Under the pieces are notes generated by a model that did no database searches, was not told the DNA's origin, and saw only the letters and a program-made list of their open reading frames with translations. A DNA stretch of 64,000 nt from contig JADJMS010000022.1 in assembly GCA_016709495.1 (NCBI GenBank), positions 54,458 through 118,457 of the forward strand, read 5' to 3'. This document shows positions 1 through 10,877 of this stretch, in pieces; position 1 is the stretch's first letter, and every line of letters starts with the position of its first letter. The translations under genes and the position numbers were made by a program. This DNA comes from Candidatus Dechloromonas phosphorivorans (GTDB taxonomy: Bacteria; Pseudomonadota; Gammaproteobacteria; Burkholderiales; Rhodocyclaceae).

Positions 1-202
1 TCAGTTTCAAGGCCAATCTGGCATCGCGCAGCACGGCAAAGCGCGGTTGAAATTCGCGGCATTGCGCAAAGAGTTTATCGACCTGAGAGTGGGCGCAAAG
101 TGCAAAAGCACGATAGCGATCAGGATGTCGTCGCATCACTTCAAGCGTGCTAACACCGATCGATCCAGTCGAACCTAATATCGTAATATTTTGCAGGGTC
201 AT
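1..202 (-). CDS. dxr: 1-deoxy-D-xylulose 5-phosphate reductoisomerase, N-terminal part (cut by window edge)
   Basis: Only the first 67 codons lie in the window. The start at 202 gives [23 protein letters not shown] is the NADPH-binding Rossmann motif of DXR, the second enzyme of the MEP isoprenoid pathway. The ATG overlaps the stop of cdsA as ATGA (199-202), so the two are translationally coupled. The position after uppS and cdsA is the classic proteobacterial arrangement. The catalytic and C-terminal domains cannot be seen. Confidence 0.93.
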   Translation of the reverse strand, partial: MTLQNITILGSTGSIGVSTLEVMRRHPDRYRAFALCAHSQVDKLFAQCREFQPRFAVLRDARLALKL

Positions 203-1035
203 TGAATGCCCTGTGTAACCAACCAGAGCAAAGCGATGATTGGCATGGTCGACGTCAAGCTATCAATCCGGTCCAGCACTCCGCCATGGCCGGGCAGCAC
301 ATTGCTACTATCCTTGATCCCCGCCTGTCGCTTGAGCATGGATTCATAAAGGTCGCCAATGATACTGACCGCAGTCACCAAGACAAGGACCATCACCCAC
401 AGAGGCAGAGCAAGTGGAGCATACCCCGTGGCAAAGCGCATCACCAAGCCGTAAACAATCACGCCGACCACCGCTCCAAGAGCACCCTCCCAGGTTTTTC
501 CAGGGCTGATATTAGGTGCCAGTTTGTGTTTACCAAAAGCCTTGCCAGAAAAATAGGCAGCGACATCGGCCATCCATACCACAGCAAACAGTGCTAATAA
601 AATACCCGGACCGGGGATGCGTAATTGAACTAGCGCCAACCATGTTGGAAACAAGACAACCAGACCGGTCAGCAAACCTGCTGCACCCGTGCCGAGCGCC
701 CAGCGGGTACGAAGCCAAAATGGAATCAAGAGGCACCAGAATACGGCGGCAATAAGATATACGGCAACGACCCAGACTGGACCAAATTCATGAATTGCCG
801 AGGCACCAATAGCATCCGGTGCAATCAGAGCAACTCCCGCGCAAGCCAAGGCCACAAAAACACCGAGCAAACGTCGTTGGATTTCGCTCCAGCGCAGCAA
901 AGCGCCCCACTCCCAAGCACCAACGCCAACAAAAGCAGCCACGAGAAGCGCCCAGTGAGCTTGAGACAGATAAAACATGCTAGGCAAAAGCAGACCGAGC
1001 AAGACAAACGCGGTGATGACGCGCGTTCTAAGCAT
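199..1035 (-). CDS. cdsA: phosphatidate cytidylyltransferase (CDP-diglyceride synthase)
   Basis: Integral inner-membrane enzyme making CDP-diacylglycerol from phosphatidate and CTP, the branch point for phospholipid synthesis. The 278-residue protein is built of hydrophobic segments and carries the family signature near the C terminus ([18 protein letters not shown], about residues 240-257), preceded by the S-x-L-K-R element. Length is normal for the family. Its start overlaps the end of uppS by 8 bases and its stop overlaps dxr, so it is an internal gene of the rpsB-to-dxr operon. Confidence 0.95.
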   Translation of the reverse strand: MLRTRVITAFVLLGLLLPSMFYLSQAHWALLVAAFVGVGAWEWGALLRWSEIQRRLLGVFVALACAGVALIAPDAIGASAIHEFGPVWVVAVYLIAAVFWCLLIPFWLRTRWALGTGAAGLLTGLVVLFPTWLALVQLRIPGPGILLALFAVVWMADVAAYFSGKAFGKHKLAPNISPGKTWEGALGAVVGVIVYGLVMRFATGYAPLALPLWVMVLVLVTAVSIIGDLYESMLKRQAGIKDSSNVLPGHGGVLDRIDSLTSTMPIIALLWLVTQGIQ

Positions 1036-1789
1036 CCGCTTTTCCGGTCAGTTGCTCACTTGTCCTACCAAATCGACGTTCGCGTTCCTGATAAGAAAGT
1101 ACGGCCTTATCAAACTCGGCAGTATTGAATTCAGGCCATAAGGTATCGGTGAAATACAGCTCAGTGTAGGCCAGTTGCCAAAGTAGAAAGTTACTGATGC
1201 GTTCTTCGCCGCCGGTACGTATGAATAAATCCGGCTCAGGTGCAAACGCCATCGAAAGGAAGGGCTCAAGATCCGACTCGCACCAGCCATTACGTTTTTC
1301 AGGATTAGCCACCAGCATTTGATTCACCGCCTGCATGATGTCCCAACGCCCACCATAATTTGCGGCAATCGTTAAATCAAGCCGAGTATTGCCGGCCGTC
1401 CTTGCTTCAGCATCGTGAATCAGAGCTTGCAAGGGCTGGTCAAAACGTGACAAATCGCCAATAACACGTAAGCGAACGCCATTTCGATCAAGCTTTTCGA
1501 CTTCTTGCTCAAGCACCTTGACGAACAGCTGCATCAACAAGGTGACCTCTTCTTGCGGTCGACGCCAATTTTCAGAGCTAAATGCGAAAAGCGTGAGGTA
1601 ACGTACATTTCGCTCAAGGCAGGCGCGAACCATCTCGCGCACCAACTCAACCCCTTTGGCATGACCAGCAAAGCGCGGCAAAAAGCGTTTTTTTGCCCAG
1701 CGACCGTTGCCGTCCATAATCACGGCTACGTGATCAGGTACCGACGCAGCGCTGGGTACTTGGCGTGTTGAGCTGGAGAACAATGCCAT
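1028..1789 (-). CDS. uppS: undecaprenyl diphosphate synthase (cis-prenyltransferase)
   Basis: Condenses isopentenyl diphosphate onto farnesyl diphosphate to give the C55 lipid carrier for peptidoglycan and O-antigen. The 253-residue protein has the diagnostic N-terminal MDGNGRWAK motif with the Mg-binding Asp at residue 26, followed by GHAKG and FAFSSENW, and the C-terminal [18 protein letters not shown] block. It lies 12 bases after frr and overlaps cdsA. Nothing unusual. Confidence 0.96.
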   Translation of the reverse strand: MALFSSSTRQVPSAASVPDHVAVIMDGNGRWAKKRFLPRFAGHAKGVELVREMVRACLERNVRYLTLFAFSSENWRRPQEEVTLLMQLFVKVLEQEVEKLDRNGVRLRVIGDLSRFDQPLQALIHDAEARTAGNTRLDLTIAANYGGRWDIMQAVNQMLVANPEKRNGWCESDLEPFLSMAFAPEPDLFIRTGGEERISNFLLWQLAYTELYFTDTLWPEFNTAEFDKAVLSYQERERRFGRTSEQLTGKADA

Positions 1790-1801
1790 TCGGCGGCGAA
1801 C

Positions 1802-2359
1802 TTAAACCTGCATCAGCTCGGCCTCTTTATGGGCGAGCATCTTGTCAACTTCGGCGACGTATTTGTCGGTGAACTTCTGAACTTCGTCCTGCGCCTTGCG
1901 CTCGTCATCCTCAGGGATTTCGTGTTTTTTCAATGCATCCTTGAGATGATCATTAGCATCACGGCGTAAATTACGCAGGGCAATCTCGGTGTCCTCGCCT
2001 TCTGTTTTTACCACTTTGATCAGATCGCGGCGGCGCTCTTCAGTCAAAGCCGGCATCGGTACGCGAATCAAGTCACCTTGGGAGGATGGATTCAAGCCCA
2101 GATCACAATCACGAATCGCTTTTTCAATTTTTTGCAGCATGGGTTTTTCCCAAGGCTGCACACCAATCGTACGAGCATCAACCAGCGTCACATTCGCCAC
2201 CTGATTTATCGGAACCATGGAACCGTAATAATCAACCTGGACATGATCGAGCAACCCCGTATGGGCGCGACCAGTGCGCACTTTTTGCAGGTCATTCTTG
2301 AGTACTTCAAGTGACTTCTGCATCTTGGCTTCGAGTGTTTTTTTGAGTTCGGAAATCAT
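1802..2359 (-). CDS. frr: ribosome recycling factor
   Basis: Splits post-termination ribosomes together with EF-G. The 185-residue length is exactly that of the family, and the sequence shows the conserved [21 protein letters not shown] segment shortened here to its core (VRTGRA near residue 27), then the hinge and the ERRRDLIK helix around residues 108-115. It sits 11 bases downstream of pyrH in the standard order tsf-pyrH-frr-uppS. Confidence 0.97.
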   Translation of the reverse strand: MISELKKTLEAKMQKSLEVLKNDLQKVRTGRAHTGLLDHVQVDYYGSMVPINQVANVTLVDARTIGVQPWEKPMLQKIEKAIRDCDLGLNPSSQGDLIRVPMPALTEERRRDLIKVVKTEGEDTEIALRNLRRDANDHLKDALKKHEIPEDDERKAQDEVQKFTDKYVAEVDKMLAHKEAELMQV

Positions 2360-2370
2360 CTCGTCGTCTT

Positions 2371-3087
2371 TCAGTAATAAACCAGCGTGCCCTCATTTTC
2401 CCCAAGAACTACGCGCTTAAGTGCACCGGCCTTGAAGATTGAAAATACGTTGATTGGCAGTTTTTGATCGCGACACAGCGCAAAAGCTGTCGCATCCATA
2501 ACCGCAAGATTCTTTGAAATCGCTTCATTGAAGCTGATCTTGTCATAGCGCGTTGCCAAAGGATCTTTCTTTGGATCAGCACTGTAAATACCATCGACCT
2601 TGGTCGCTTTCAGCACAATTTCTGCGCCGATTTCCGAGCCGCGCAAAGCTGCAGCAGTGTCGGTGGTAAAGAAAGGATTACCGGTGCCGGCACCGAAAAT
2701 CACAATCTTGCCCTCTTCCAGATAGCGAATGGCTTTTCCTCGAATGTACGGCTCGACAACCTGCTCGATATTCAGCGCAGATTGGACGCGTGCATTCAGA
2801 CCGCCTTGACGCATGGCGTCAGAAAGGGCCATCGCGTTCATCACCGTTGCCATCATACCCATGTAATCAGCGGTAGCTCTATCCATCCCGGTAGCCGCAC
2901 CGGCCATGCCGCGAAAGATGTTGCCGCCGCCGATTACTACACCTATTTCCACACCCATATCCGCAACAGCCTTGATCTCGCCAACAATCGCCGCGATGGT
3001 CTGCGGGTTGATACCGTAGGCGTCGTTACCCATCAGGGCCTCGCCGGAGAGCTTCAGGAGAATTCGCTTGTATTTGGGTGCAGTCAT
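2371..3087 (-). CDS. pyrH: uridylate kinase
   Basis: Amino-acid-kinase-fold UMP kinase producing UDP for nucleotide synthesis. The 238-residue protein starts with the typical [15 protein letters not shown] and has the GGGNIFRG nucleotide-binding loop and the [19 protein letters not shown] block. Normal length. It is 16 bases downstream of tsf and 11 bases upstream of frr. Confidence 0.97.
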   Translation of the reverse strand: MTAPKYKRILLKLSGEALMGNDAYGINPQTIAAIVGEIKAVADMGVEIGVVIGGGNIFRGMAGAATGMDRATADYMGMMATVMNAMALSDAMRQGGLNARVQSALNIEQVVEPYIRGKAIRYLEEGKIVIFGAGTGNPFFTTDTAAALRGSEIGAEIVLKATKVDGIYSADPKKDPLATRYDKISFNEAISKNLAVMDATAFALCRDQKLPINVFSIFKAGALKRVVLGENEGTLVYY

Positions 3088-3103
3088 GGTGCTTTCCTAC
3101 AAA

Positions 3104-4003
3104 TTACTTCTTGGCAGCTGCAGCTGCAGCTTGAGCGGCAACTTCAGCAGCGAAGTCATCAACCTTCTTCTCAATGCCTTCACCAACGACGAACAGCGAG
3201 AAAGCTGCGACAGATGCGTTCTTAGCTTTCAGCAATTGTTCAATGGTTTGTTTGCCATCAGCAGCCTTGACGAATACTTGACCCAAGAGGGTGACATCTT
3301 TCAGGTATTTCTGAACGGTGCCTTCCGCAATCTTTTCCAGCATTTCTTCTGGTTTGCCAGCTTCGCGTGCCTTTTCAATAGCGATACGACGCTCGGTATC
3401 AAGCAGTTCAGCGGAAACACCACTGGAGTCCAACGACTTTGGCTTTGAAGCAGCGATGTGCATCGCCAGATCCTTGCCCAGTTGCTCATCACCACCGACG
3501 ACGTCGACCAGAACGCCAACCTTGGAGCCGCCGTGAATATAAGGAACCAGCTTGCCTTTAGCTTTAAAACGGGCGAAGCGACGGATACTCATGTTCTCGC
3601 CAATTTTACCAACCAGTGCGGAACGGGTTGACTCAACAGTACCTTCACCCATCGCCAGCGCGGAAAGTGCAGCCACGTCGACCGGGTTCTGTTCAGCAAC
3701 CAGTGCAGCAGAACCATTGGCCAGAGCGATAAACTCGTCGTTTTTAGCGACAAAGTCGGTTTCACTGTTAACTTCAATCATCGCACCCTGCTTGCCATCC
3801 GCAGAGATGCTGATCGCCACGATGCCTTCAGCAGCGATACGGGTTGCAGCCTTGGAAGCCTTGTTGCCAAGTTTAACGCGAAGAATTTCCTCAGCCTTGA
3901 CCATGTCGCCATCAGCTTCTGTTAGTGCTTTTTTGCACTCCATCATGGGTGCGTCGGTCTTGCCGCGCAGTTCTGCTACCATGCTTGCGGTAATTGCCGC
4001 CAT
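3104..4003 (-). CDS. tsf: elongation factor Ts
   Basis: Nucleotide exchange factor for EF-Tu. The 299-residue protein begins with a UBA-like helical domain ([16 protein letters not shown]) and contains the signature TDFVAKN around residues 80-86 that inserts into EF-Tu. The C terminus ends in an alanine-rich tail. It follows rpsB, separated by a small GC-rich hairpin (4030-4046). Confidence 0.97.
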   Translation of the reverse strand: MAAITASMVAELRGKTDAPMMECKKALTEADGDMVKAEEILRVKLGNKASKAATRIAAEGIVAISISADGKQGAMIEVNSETDFVAKNDEFIALANGSAALVAEQNPVDVAALSALAMGEGTVESTRSALVGKIGENMSIRRFARFKAKGKLVPYIHGGSKVGVLVDVVGGDEQLGKDLAMHIAASKPKSLDSSGVSAELLDTERRIAIEKAREAGKPEEMLEKIAEGTVQKYLKDVTLLGQVFVKAADGKQTIEQLLKAKNASVAAFSLFVVGEGIEKKVDDFAAEVAAQAAAAAAKK

Positions 4004-4029
4004 ATTTTTCTCCTGAGCTTTAAAACAGA

Positions 4030-4046
4030 CGGGGCATTACGCCCCG
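4030..4046 (-). terminator. GC-rich hairpin between rpsB and tsf
   Basis: Perfect 6-bp stem (CGGGGC / GCCCCG) with a 5-base loop in the 66-base gap between rpsB and tsf. Read on the minus strand it is followed by TCTGTTTTA, a weak U tract. A leaky attenuator that lowers tsf relative to rpsB is plausible; an mRNA-processing or stability element is the alternative. Confidence 0.45.
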
Positions 4047-4069
4047 CCCTTTTTCAACCTGAAACCAGC

Positions 4070-4819
4070 TTATTGAGCGGCTTCTACAACTTCAACGAAC
4101 TCGTCATCACCACCGGCAGCAGCAACGATTTCCTGAATGACCTGGCTACGGCCCTCAAGGATGGCATCAGCCATGCCGCGAGCGTAAAGACGAATCGCGC
4201 GTGAAGAGTCATCATTACCCGGAATGACGTAAGCAACGCCTTCTGGTGAGTGGTTGGTATCAACCACGCCGATCACTGGAATACCAAGCTTACCGGCTTC
4301 GGTAATACCAATCTTGTGGTAACCAACGTCGATAACAAAGATGGCATCCGGCAGACCATTCATTTCCTTGATGCCACCAATGGATTTTTGCAGCTTTTCC
4401 ATTTCGCGACGGAAGGTCAGCGCTTCCTTCTTGGGCATACGCTCGAGATCACCAGCCTCGACAGCAACTTCCATATCCTTCAGGCGCTTGATCGAAGTTT
4501 TGACTGTCTTGAAATTGGTCAGCATGCCACCCAACCAACGCTGGTCAACATACGGCACGCCAGCGCGTTGCGCTTCTTCAGCAACGATTTCGCGCGCCTG
4601 GCGCTTGGTGCTGACGAACAGGATGTTGCCGCGGTTGGCAGACAGCTTTTTCACGAAAGCGGTGGCTTCGTTGTACTTGGCCAGGGTCTTTTCGAGATTG
4701 ACGATGTGAATTTTGTTACGTGCACCAAAGATGTACGGTGCCATCTTGGGAGACCAGAAACGGGTTTGGTGGCCAAAGTGAACACCAGCCTCCAGCATTT
4801 CGCGCATAGTTACAGACAT
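4070..4819 (-). CDS. rpsB: 30S ribosomal protein S2
   Basis: Ribosomal protein S2, 249 residues from the chosen start [18 protein letters not shown]. This ATG at 4819 is preceded by AAGGAG at a good distance (CCTTAAGGAGTTTTTGT), whereas an in-frame ATG ten codons upstream has no such site and would add a non-conserved extension. Conserved blocks include [13 protein letters not shown], the RWLGGMLTN element and PDAIFVIDV. First gene of the operon leading through tsf, pyrH, frr, uppS and cdsA to dxr. Confidence 0.97.
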   Translation of the reverse strand: MSVTMREMLEAGVHFGHQTRFWSPKMAPYIFGARNKIHIVNLEKTLAKYNEATAFVKKLSANRGNILFVSTKRQAREIVAEEAQRAGVPYVDQRWLGGMLTNFKTVKTSIKRLKDMEVAVEAGDLERMPKKEALTFRREMEKLQKSIGGIKEMNGLPDAIFVIDVGYHKIGITEAGKLGIPVIGVVDTNHSPEGVAYVIPGNDDSSRAIRLYARGMADAILEGRSQVIQEIVAAAGGDDEFVEVVEAAQ

Positions 4820-4830
4820 ACAAAAACTCC

Positions 4831-4953
4831 TTAAGGGTTGAACCTCCACCCGCCTGAAACGCCCGCCATTATTAGATTCTGGCGAACACCCTTAATCGGC
4901 GGATGTGTGGATTTGGCTGCACGCACCTCGCGCACAACCGCTTTAACAAGCAT
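4831..4953 (-). other. rpsB 5' leader with an open 40-codon frame
   Basis: The roughly 150-base leader between the promoter and rpsB is long for an ordinary 5' UTR. From 4953 an ATG opens 40 codons (MLVKAVVREVRAAKSTHPPI...) ending in TAA at 4831, immediately next to the rpsB ribosome binding site. In other bacteria S2 represses its own mRNA through a structured leader, so this stretch is a good candidate for the S2 operator. Whether the short frame is translated is unknown; it has no clear ribosome binding site. Confidence 0.3.
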
Positions 4954-4975
4954 TTCTGCTTGGAAAAACTTTTCG

Positions 4976-5004
4976 ATTATAGCAAAAGACCAGGCTTAAC
5001 CCAA
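4976..5004 (-). promoter_or_regulatory. sigma70 promoter of the rpsB operon
   Basis: On the minus strand TTGGGT (4999-5004) is followed after 17 bases by a perfect TATAAT (4976-4981). Transcription would start near 4968 and give a leader of about 150 bases before rpsB. Spacing and -10 match consensus; the -35 matches at 4 of 6 positions. Confidence 0.8.
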
Positions 5005-5006
5005 GC

Positions 5007-5918
5007 TCAATAGCCATTCTGTTTAAGTGACAAAAGTTGCAGCATTCGCGCCAGATAAGGCAGCCAGTCGGGCATCACCAACCCGAAATCAGTTTCCAGA
5101 AACGTGCAGTCAAGTCGTGAATTCATTGGGCGCATCGCTGGCGTCGGATAGTCCGTACTGGGAATGGCGCGAATTGCGTCGGCCTTCAAACGCAAATCAA
5201 ATCCCGGCATCGCCGAAGCAAGCTCGATAATTTTTTGCGCAAAGTCATGCCAACTAACCGGATTAGCCGCCGCCAGATGGTAGAGGCGATGCTCCCCTGG
5301 CGCCATGGCTTGCCCTTGATGTAGCATCGCCAACACTACGCCACTGACAGTGGCAATCAAGGCGGCCGGCGTTGGGCTACCTATTTGGTCATTAACTACA
5401 CTCAGCAACTCATTTTCACGCGCCAAACGCAATATGGTTTTAACAAAATTTCCACCGCGCGCGCCGAAAACCCAACTGGTACGAAATATCACTGAACGAC
5501 AGTCGACCGCAGTTATTGCCTGCTCTCCAGCCAACTTGCTCTGACCATAAACACTTTGCGGCCCCGTTGCATCGCTTTCAAAGTAAGGCGCTTCCTTGCA
5601 GCCGTCAAAAACATAGTCCGTCGAGTAGTGAATCATCAGAGCGCCGACTCGTGCAGACTCTTCAGCCAACACTCCCGGCGCCTCGGCGTTGATACGCCGA
5701 GCCAGATCCGGTTCACTTTCGGCGCGATCAACAGCGGTGTAAGCCGATGCATTAACGATTACCGCCGGATTGACCTGCCGCACAACCGTACGCAACTGAT
5801 CAAAATCTCCCAGATCACATTCGGCACGACCACAGGCAACAACCTTTCCATGGGGAGCCAGCGAACGCTGCAATTGCCAGCCGACTTGTCCGTCTTTACC
5901 CAATAGCAATATTGTCAT
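5007..5918 (-). CDS. rmlD: dTDP-4-dehydrorhamnose reductase
   Basis: NADPH-dependent last step of dTDP-L-rhamnose synthesis. The 303-residue short-chain dehydrogenase has the N-terminal Rossmann turn GKDGQVGWQLQ, the YSTDYVFDG motif characteristic of RmlD, and the catalytic YGQSK (Y-x3-K) around residue 128. The usual rmlABC partners are not adjacent; it stands alone upstream of the rpsB promoter and is divergent from map. It probably supplies rhamnose for cell-surface polysaccharide. Confidence 0.92.
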   Translation of the reverse strand: MTILLLGKDGQVGWQLQRSLAPHGKVVACGRAECDLGDFDQLRTVVRQVNPAVIVNASAYTAVDRAESEPDLARRINAEAPGVLAEESARVGALMIHYSTDYVFDGCKEAPYFESDATGPQSVYGQSKLAGEQAITAVDCRSVIFRTSWVFGARGGNFVKTILRLARENELLSVVNDQIGSPTPAALIATVSGVVLAMLHQGQAMAPGEHRLYHLAAANPVSWHDFAQKIIELASAMPGFDLRLKADAIRAIPSTDYPTPAMRPMNSRLDCTFLETDFGLVMPDWLPYLARMLQLLSLKQNGY

Positions 5919-6048
5919 TTGCGAAACCTGGATTCAAAGAGGGGATTATGCCATCCGCAGCCAGATCATTTGGATCGACGAAAGCTGTGGAAGTTGGCAT
6001 TTCCCGCTAAAATCCGACCTTATCCATTCACCCAACAGCAGGATTTTC

Positions 6049-6849
6049 ATGGGCATTTCCATCAAGACGCCAGAAGAAATCGAGAAAATGCGCGTCGCTG
6101 GCCGTCTCGCTTCTGAATTACTCGACTACATCGAACCCTTCATCAAGGCGGGAATCACGACCGGCGAAATCGACCGGATGTGTAACGAATACACAGTCAA
6201 TGTTCAGCACGCCATCTCGGCACCGCTCAACTATGCTCCATCGGGCTACAACCCTTACCCGAAAGCCATCTGCACCTCAGTCAACCATCAGGTTTGCCAC
6301 GGCATTCCAGGTGATCGTGTGCTCAAAAACGGCGACATCATCAATATTGATGTAACACCTATCAAGGATGGTTACCACGGCGACACAAGCCGCATGTACA
6401 TGATTGGCGAACCATCAATTCAAGCGAAACGGCTTTGCGAAATTACGTTTGATTGTCTTTGGTTGGGTATTTCTGTGGTTCGCCCCGGCGCCCGTTTCGG
6501 TGACATCGGTGAAATTATTCAGAAATATGCCGAGAAAAATGGTTACTCCGTAGTTCGCGAGTTCTGCGGTCACGGCATTGGCGCAAAATTCCATGAAGAA
6601 CCCCAAGTTACCCATTACGGAAAAGCCGGCACCGGGCCGAAAATGGAACCGGGAATGATTTTCACCATTGAACCGATGATCAATGCAGGCAAAGCACCGA
6701 TTCGCGAATTGGCCGATGGCTGGACTATCGTTACCAAAGATCATAGTCTCTCTGCCCAGTGGGAACACACCGTACTGGTGACAGAAACCGGTTACGAAGT
6801 ATTGACGCATTCTGCTGGCTGCCGCCCGAAACCTGACTGGATTTCCTGA
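6049..6849 (+). CDS. map: type I methionine aminopeptidase
   Basis: Removes the initiator methionine from nascent proteins. The 266-residue protein has all metal ligands of the family in order: the His of QVCHGIPGD, Asp in [19 protein letters not shown] (two Asp), His in [13 protein letters not shown], and Glu in FTIEPMI and EHTVLV. The start gives the conserved [14 protein letters not shown]. Its stop touches the glnD start (6849), so the two are co-transcribed. Confidence 0.97.
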   Translation: MGISIKTPEEIEKMRVAGRLASELLDYIEPFIKAGITTGEIDRMCNEYTVNVQHAISAPLNYAPSGYNPYPKAICTSVNHQVCHGIPGDRVLKNGDIINIDVTPIKDGYHGDTSRMYMIGEPSIQAKRLCEITFDCLWLGISVVRPGARFGDIGEIIQKYAEKNGYSVVREFCGHGIGAKFHEEPQVTHYGKAGTGPKMEPGMIFTIEPMINAGKAPIRELADGWTIVTKDHSLSAQWEHTVLVTETGYEVLTHSAGCRPKPDWIS

Positions 6850-9407
6850 TGATTGAACAGGTTGCCGCACTACGCGGTGAAGTTAAGGCCATGCAGCTAT
6901 CGCTGCGTGAAAACTACGAACGCACCGGTGATGGACTGGCTTTGCTCAGTGCGCGCAGCAAACAGGTAGATCAGGTTCTTGTCAGACTCTGGAAAAGCCT
7001 CGACTTCCCTGCCACTCTCACCTTGGCCGCAGTCGGTGGTTACGGCCGTGGAGAATTGTATCCGGCATCCGATATTGATCTACTGATTCTCCTGCCCCAA
7101 CCTCCCGGAGTTGCACTCCAGGAAAAACTGGAAAAACTGATCAGCCATTTCTGGGATATCGGACTGGAAATTGGGCATAGCGTCAGAACCATTCAAGAAT
7201 GCCTGAATGAAGCCAGCAATGATATTTCGGTTCAAACCGCCCTCCTTGAAGCTCGCCTGATTTCCGGGAACGAAAAGCTTTTCGCCACTTTCGAGAAGCG
7301 TCTGCACGGCAACCTTGATCCGCTGGTGTTTTTCGAGGCCAAGCGCCTGGAACAACAAGAGCGCTACATGCGTTACAACGAAACACCATTCAGCCTCGAA
7401 CCAAACTTCAAGGAAGCTCCAGGCGGCCTGCGTGACCTTCAGGTAATTTTCTGGATCGCCAAAGCCGCAGGTTACGGAACCACCTGGGCGGATATCGTCA
7501 AGCATGGTTTTCTGACCCACGAAGGACAGAATCTAGCCGAAGACTGCGAGACATTCCTTCGTCACTTGCGCATCCGCATGCATTTTTTGTTAGGCCGGCG
7601 CGAAGACCGTCTGATGTTTGATTATCAGAACACGCTCGCAAGTCAATACGGTTTTGAATCGACGCCGGAGACACGAGCATCCGAGCAATTGATGCAGGGT
7701 TATTATCGCAATGCCAAAGCAATAACCTTGCTTAATACCATTCTGATACAGAACCTGGGTGCTGCTTTAGCACCAGAAAACGAGCAATTGCCGCAAACAA
7801 TAGACGAGGATTTCCAGTCCGTCGGCAATCTGCTTGATCTGCGCGATGAATGCCTTTTCGAGAAAAAACCAGCAGCGATTTTCGACGCTTTTCTGGTCAT
7901 GCAGGAAAATCACGAACTTCAGGGAATGACCGCCCGCACCTTGAGGGCGCTGTGGCGTTCCCGCCAGTTCATCACGCCAGAATTCCGCGCCAACCCAGCC
8001 AATCGCGCCGCCTTCATCAAGTTATTCCAGAGCGAACGCGGTGTCCTGCATGAATTCCGTCGAATGAACCAACTCGATGTGCTCGGCGCCTATTTGCCAG
8101 CCTTTGGACGTATCGTTGGTCAGATGCAGCATGACCTGTTTCACGTTTACACAGTAGACCAACATATTTTGCAAGTTTTTCGCAATATTCGCCGCTTCAC
8201 AATGAGCGAATTTGCACATGAATATCCGCTGTGCACCCGTGCCATCAGTGATTTTGACAAACCATGGCTACTTTATGTCGCTGCTATATTCCATGACATT
8301 GCCAAGGGACGTGGTGGCGATCACTCCGAACTTGGCACAGTCGATGCGCGCATTTTTTGCGAAGAACACGAGTTTTCTGAAGAAGACACTGAATTAGTTG
8401 TCTGGCTGGTCAAAAACCACCTCGTCATGTCACGCGTAGCACAGAAGGAGGACCTCAGCGATCCTGATGTCATTGAGGGATTTACCCGCCTGGTTGGCGA
8501 CAAACGCCACCTTTCAGCACTGTATTTACTGACCCATGCGGATATTCGGGGCACCAGTCCAAAGGTATGGAATCAGTGGAAAGGCAAGCTGCTTTACGAT
8601 CTCTATTCGCTGACCCAGCACCAGTTAGGACAGGAAAATACGCCGGCTACGCACGGTGTGATTACCGAACGTCAAGCCGAAGCGATGCGCCTGCTGCGCT
8701 TTTTTGCACTCTCGGCAACAGTCCACGAACGTCTCTGGAAACAGCTTGATATGGCGTATTTCCTCCGCCACTCCGCGGAAGAGATTGCCTGGCATACGCG
8801 CTCGCTGCATTACCGGATTTTTAACGACCAACCTGTCGTACGTGCCCGCCTGCATCAAGAAGGAGAAGGATTACAGGTCATGGTCTACACCAAAGACCAA
8901 CCAGATCTTTTCGCCCGCATCGTCGGATTTTTTGCGCGTGCCGGATATAGCATTGTTGATGCAAAAATTCACACGACAGCGCACGGCTATGCGCTGGACA
9001 GTTTCGTGTTGCTTGATGTTTCGAATCGTGACAATGACCGCGAGATGCTTTCCTACATTGAGCACGAACTCGAATATCGTCTGATCCATCAAACGCCACC
9101 GGAGCAACCTTCTTCGGGCCGAGTCTCACGTCAAGTCAAGCATTTCCCGATCAAGCCACTGGCAACAATTCAGGGGGATGAACGCGGCGCGCATTTCATT
9201 CTCTCCTTGGTTGCTGCCGACCGCCCAGGATTGCTCTACTCGGTAGCAAATACCTTGGCCGAGCATGGAGCCAATTTGCATACGGCCAAGATCACTACCC
9301 TTGGCGAACGTGCCGAGGACGTATTCCTGATCAGCGGCGGTGATTTACGGCAAAGTAACAGCCGCATCAAGCTTGAAACCGAGTTGATGGAACGCCTGAA
9401 GGTTTAA
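6849..9407 (+). CDS. glnD: bifunctional uridylyltransferase / uridylyl-removing enzyme GlnD
   Basis: Nitrogen sensor that uridylylates PII proteins when glutamine is low and removes UMP when it is high. Domains in the 852-residue protein: nucleotidyltransferase with [18 protein letters not shown] (about 63-80), a PII-uridylyltransferase helical domain, an HD hydrolase domain with [16 protein letters not shown] (about 480-495), and two C-terminal ACT domains (about 680-760 and 785-850; [20 protein letters not shown]). Normal length. Convergent with mtnP, the two ends overlapping by four bases. Confidence 0.97.
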   Translation: MIEQVAALRGEVKAMQLSLRENYERTGDGLALLSARSKQVDQVLVRLWKSLDFPATLTLAAVGGYGRGELYPASDIDLLILLPQPPGVALQEKLEKLISHFWDIGLEIGHSVRTIQECLNEASNDISVQTALLEARLISGNEKLFATFEKRLHGNLDPLVFFEAKRLEQQERYMRYNETPFSLEPNFKEAPGGLRDLQVIFWIAKAAGYGTTWADIVKHGFLTHEGQNLAEDCETFLRHLRIRMHFLLGRREDRLMFDYQNTLASQYGFESTPETRASEQLMQGYYRNAKAITLLNTILIQNLGAALAPENEQLPQTIDEDFQSVGNLLDLRDECLFEKKPAAIFDAFLVMQENHELQGMTARTLRALWRSRQFITPEFRANPANRAAFIKLFQSERGVLHEFRRMNQLDVLGAYLPAFGRIVGQMQHDLFHVYTVDQHILQVFRNIRRFTMSEFAHEYPLCTRAISDFDKPWLLYVAAIFHDIAKGRGGDHSELGTVDARIFCEEHEFSEEDTELVVWLVKNHLVMSRVAQKEDLSDPDVIEGFTRLVGDKRHLSALYLLTHADIRGTSPKVWNQWKGKLLYDLYSLTQHQLGQENTPATHGVITERQAEAMRLLRFFALSATVHERLWKQLDMAYFLRHSAEEIAWHTRSLHYRIFNDQPVVRARLHQEGEGLQVMVYTKDQPDLFARIVGFFARAGYSIVDAKIHTTAHGYALDSFVLLDVSNRDNDREMLSYIEHELEYRLIHQTPPEQPSSGRVSRQVKHFPIKPLATIQGDERGAHFILSLVAADRPGLLYSVANTLAEHGANLHTAKITTLGERAEDVFLISGGDLRQSNSRIKLETELMERLKV

Positions 9408-10174
9408 ACCGAGAGCCCCATCGGCTGGCAGTTATCCTGACAGCCGACGACGCGCTCGATGATCGTCCGAACGCGACCCATCGCTTCGTGCAGGACGTGT
9501 TCGAGACTTTCGAAATGAATGCCGTTGGCGCTGCTGCCGCGCCCGGCCGCATGGTTGGCCACAACATTGATCGCAGCGTAAGGAATACCAAGTTCGCGGG
9601 CGAGAACAGCTTCTGGCATGCCGGTCATCCCCACCAGATCAGCGCCATCGCGTTCAAGCCGATTTATTTCAGCAGCTGTTTCAAGACGCGGGCCTTGGGT
9701 TGCTGCATAGACACCACCAACCTTGACTGAAATGCCCAAGCTTTCTGCGGCTTCTTCAATACGTTTGCAGAGTTCGCGATCATAGGGTTCAGTGAAATCA
9801 ACATGCGTCACCGTAGTGCCAACGCCTTCAAAGAAAGTCGATTTACGCCCCCAAGTGTAATCAATAATCTGGTTAGGCAACACAATCTCACCGGGGCCAA
9901 GATCATCGCGAATACCGCCAACCGAAGCAACCGAAATTATCCCGGTTGCCTTGTGGTGATGAAGCGCCCACAGATTGGCGCGGTAATTCACCATGTGCGG
10001 CGCGATGGTATGCCCATAACCATGGCGCGGCAGGAACATGGCCGGTTTGCCACAGATTTCGCCAAAGACCAGCGAACCAGAGGGCTCACCATAAGGCGTG
10101 CGGACGACTTCACGGTGCGAAACATCCAGATTGGAAAGCGTGGTCAGGCCACTGCCACCGATGATTGCCAACAT
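9404..10174 (-). CDS. mtnP: S-methyl-5'-thioinosine/thioadenosine phosphorylase
   Basis: Purine-nucleoside phosphorylase family enzyme of methylthioadenosine salvage. Start 10174 ([10 protein letters not shown]) is preceded by AAAGGAAATAAC; an upstream in-frame start lacks a good site and overlaps the neighbour. Conserved phosphate-binding GGSGL, RHGYGH and [10 protein letters not shown] are present. In the purine pocket the sequence reads [10 protein letters not shown]: Asn stands where adenine-specific MTA phosphorylases have Asp (V-T-D-Y-D), which favours a 6-oxopurine, so the substrate may be methylthioinosine as in pseudomonads. That specificity is inference. Last gene of the smc-to-mtnP operon. 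Confidence 0.88.
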   Translation of the reverse strand: MLAIIGGSGLTTLSNLDVSHREVVRTPYGEPSGSLVFGEICGKPAMFLPRHGYGHTIAPHMVNYRANLWALHHHKATGIISVASVGGIRDDLGPGEIVLPNQIIDYTWGRKSTFFEGVGTTVTHVDFTEPYDRELCKRIEEAAESLGISVKVGGVYAATQGPRLETAAEINRLERDGADLVGMTGMPEAVLARELGIPYAAINVVANHAAGRGSSANGIHFESLEHVLHEAMGRVRTIIERVVGCQDNCQPMGLSV

Positions 10175-10178
10175 ATTG

Positions 10179-10877
10179 TTATTTCCTTTCGACGAGGAGC
10201 GAGGCCAGGGTTGGCACAACACTCTTCAGTGCGGGGTGCGGGCGACGCATTGCAGCCATGTCGACCACGTTATCCCCAAGTTTTCGGTAAAGCGCATTAC
10301 GCCGGTCTGCATTAAATGGCAGATCGAGCAAAGTTTTTCCGGCATGGTAACGAACCAAAGTATCTCGTCCGATATCTTTTGCCTGCCAGGGTATGGCGGT
10401 GCGATCAACGAGATGTAAAGCGTTCACCGTCAGCAAACTGGCGGCCAGTTCTGCAATTTTGCGATGTATATGCTCGCGATAAGCTGCCACCGCTTTGCCG
10501 CCATCATGCAGCGTTGCCCCCGTTGTATCTGCCGGTGCGCCCATCAGCCAGCAAACGACACAATCAGGCGCAAAGTTAATGATGGTCTGGCTTTGGATTT
10601 CATTCAGAGCACAGATATCAGCCTGCAAAAAGCTGACGCCCTGCCCAGCCGAACGTTGCTGGCTGACTGCCAGACATTCTTCCAGCGTATCAACGGCCAA
10701 CACCGCAAGGCCACGCGCCGCCAGCGCCTGAGTACCGAAACCCAAGCCACAGCCGATTTCCAGCACACGTTTGCCTGGCACCAGCGAAGCCATCCAGTCA
10801 TAATCGCCATGCCGCACATAGGCGGCACCTTCTGTCTCCCAGTAACCGAGAAACTCGGCGACTGTCGTTCCACTCAC
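10179..10877 (-). CDS. class I SAM-dependent methyltransferase
   Basis: About 232 residues with the SAM-binding motif VLEIGCGLGFGTQALAARG (about 36-54) and the acidic motif II VLAVDTLEECLAV. The substrate cannot be told from sequence. The GTG at 10877 is preferred because it overlaps the hpt stop as GTGA, as at other junctions here; an ATG at 10919 would overlap hpt by 46 bases. It lies between hpt and mtnP, so a link to purine or methyl metabolism is possible but not shown. Confidence 0.8.
   Translation of the reverse strand: MSGTTVAEFLGYWETEGAAYVRHGDYDWMASLVPGKRVLEIGCGLGFGTQALAARGLAVLAVDTLEECLAVSQQRSAGQGVSFLQADICALNEIQSQTIINFAPDCVVCWLMGAPADTTGATLHDGGKAVAAYREHIHRKIAELAASLLTVNALHLVDRTAIPWQAKDIGRDTLVRYHAGKTLLDLPFNADRRNALYRKLGDNVVDMAAMRRPHPALKSVVPTLASLLVERK

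Noticed and set aside
6000..6020. TTGGCATTTCCCGC before map as a sigma54 promoter
   Set aside because: GG and GC are 8 bases apart and map is a housekeeping gene; TAAAAT nearby is at best a weak sigma70 -10.
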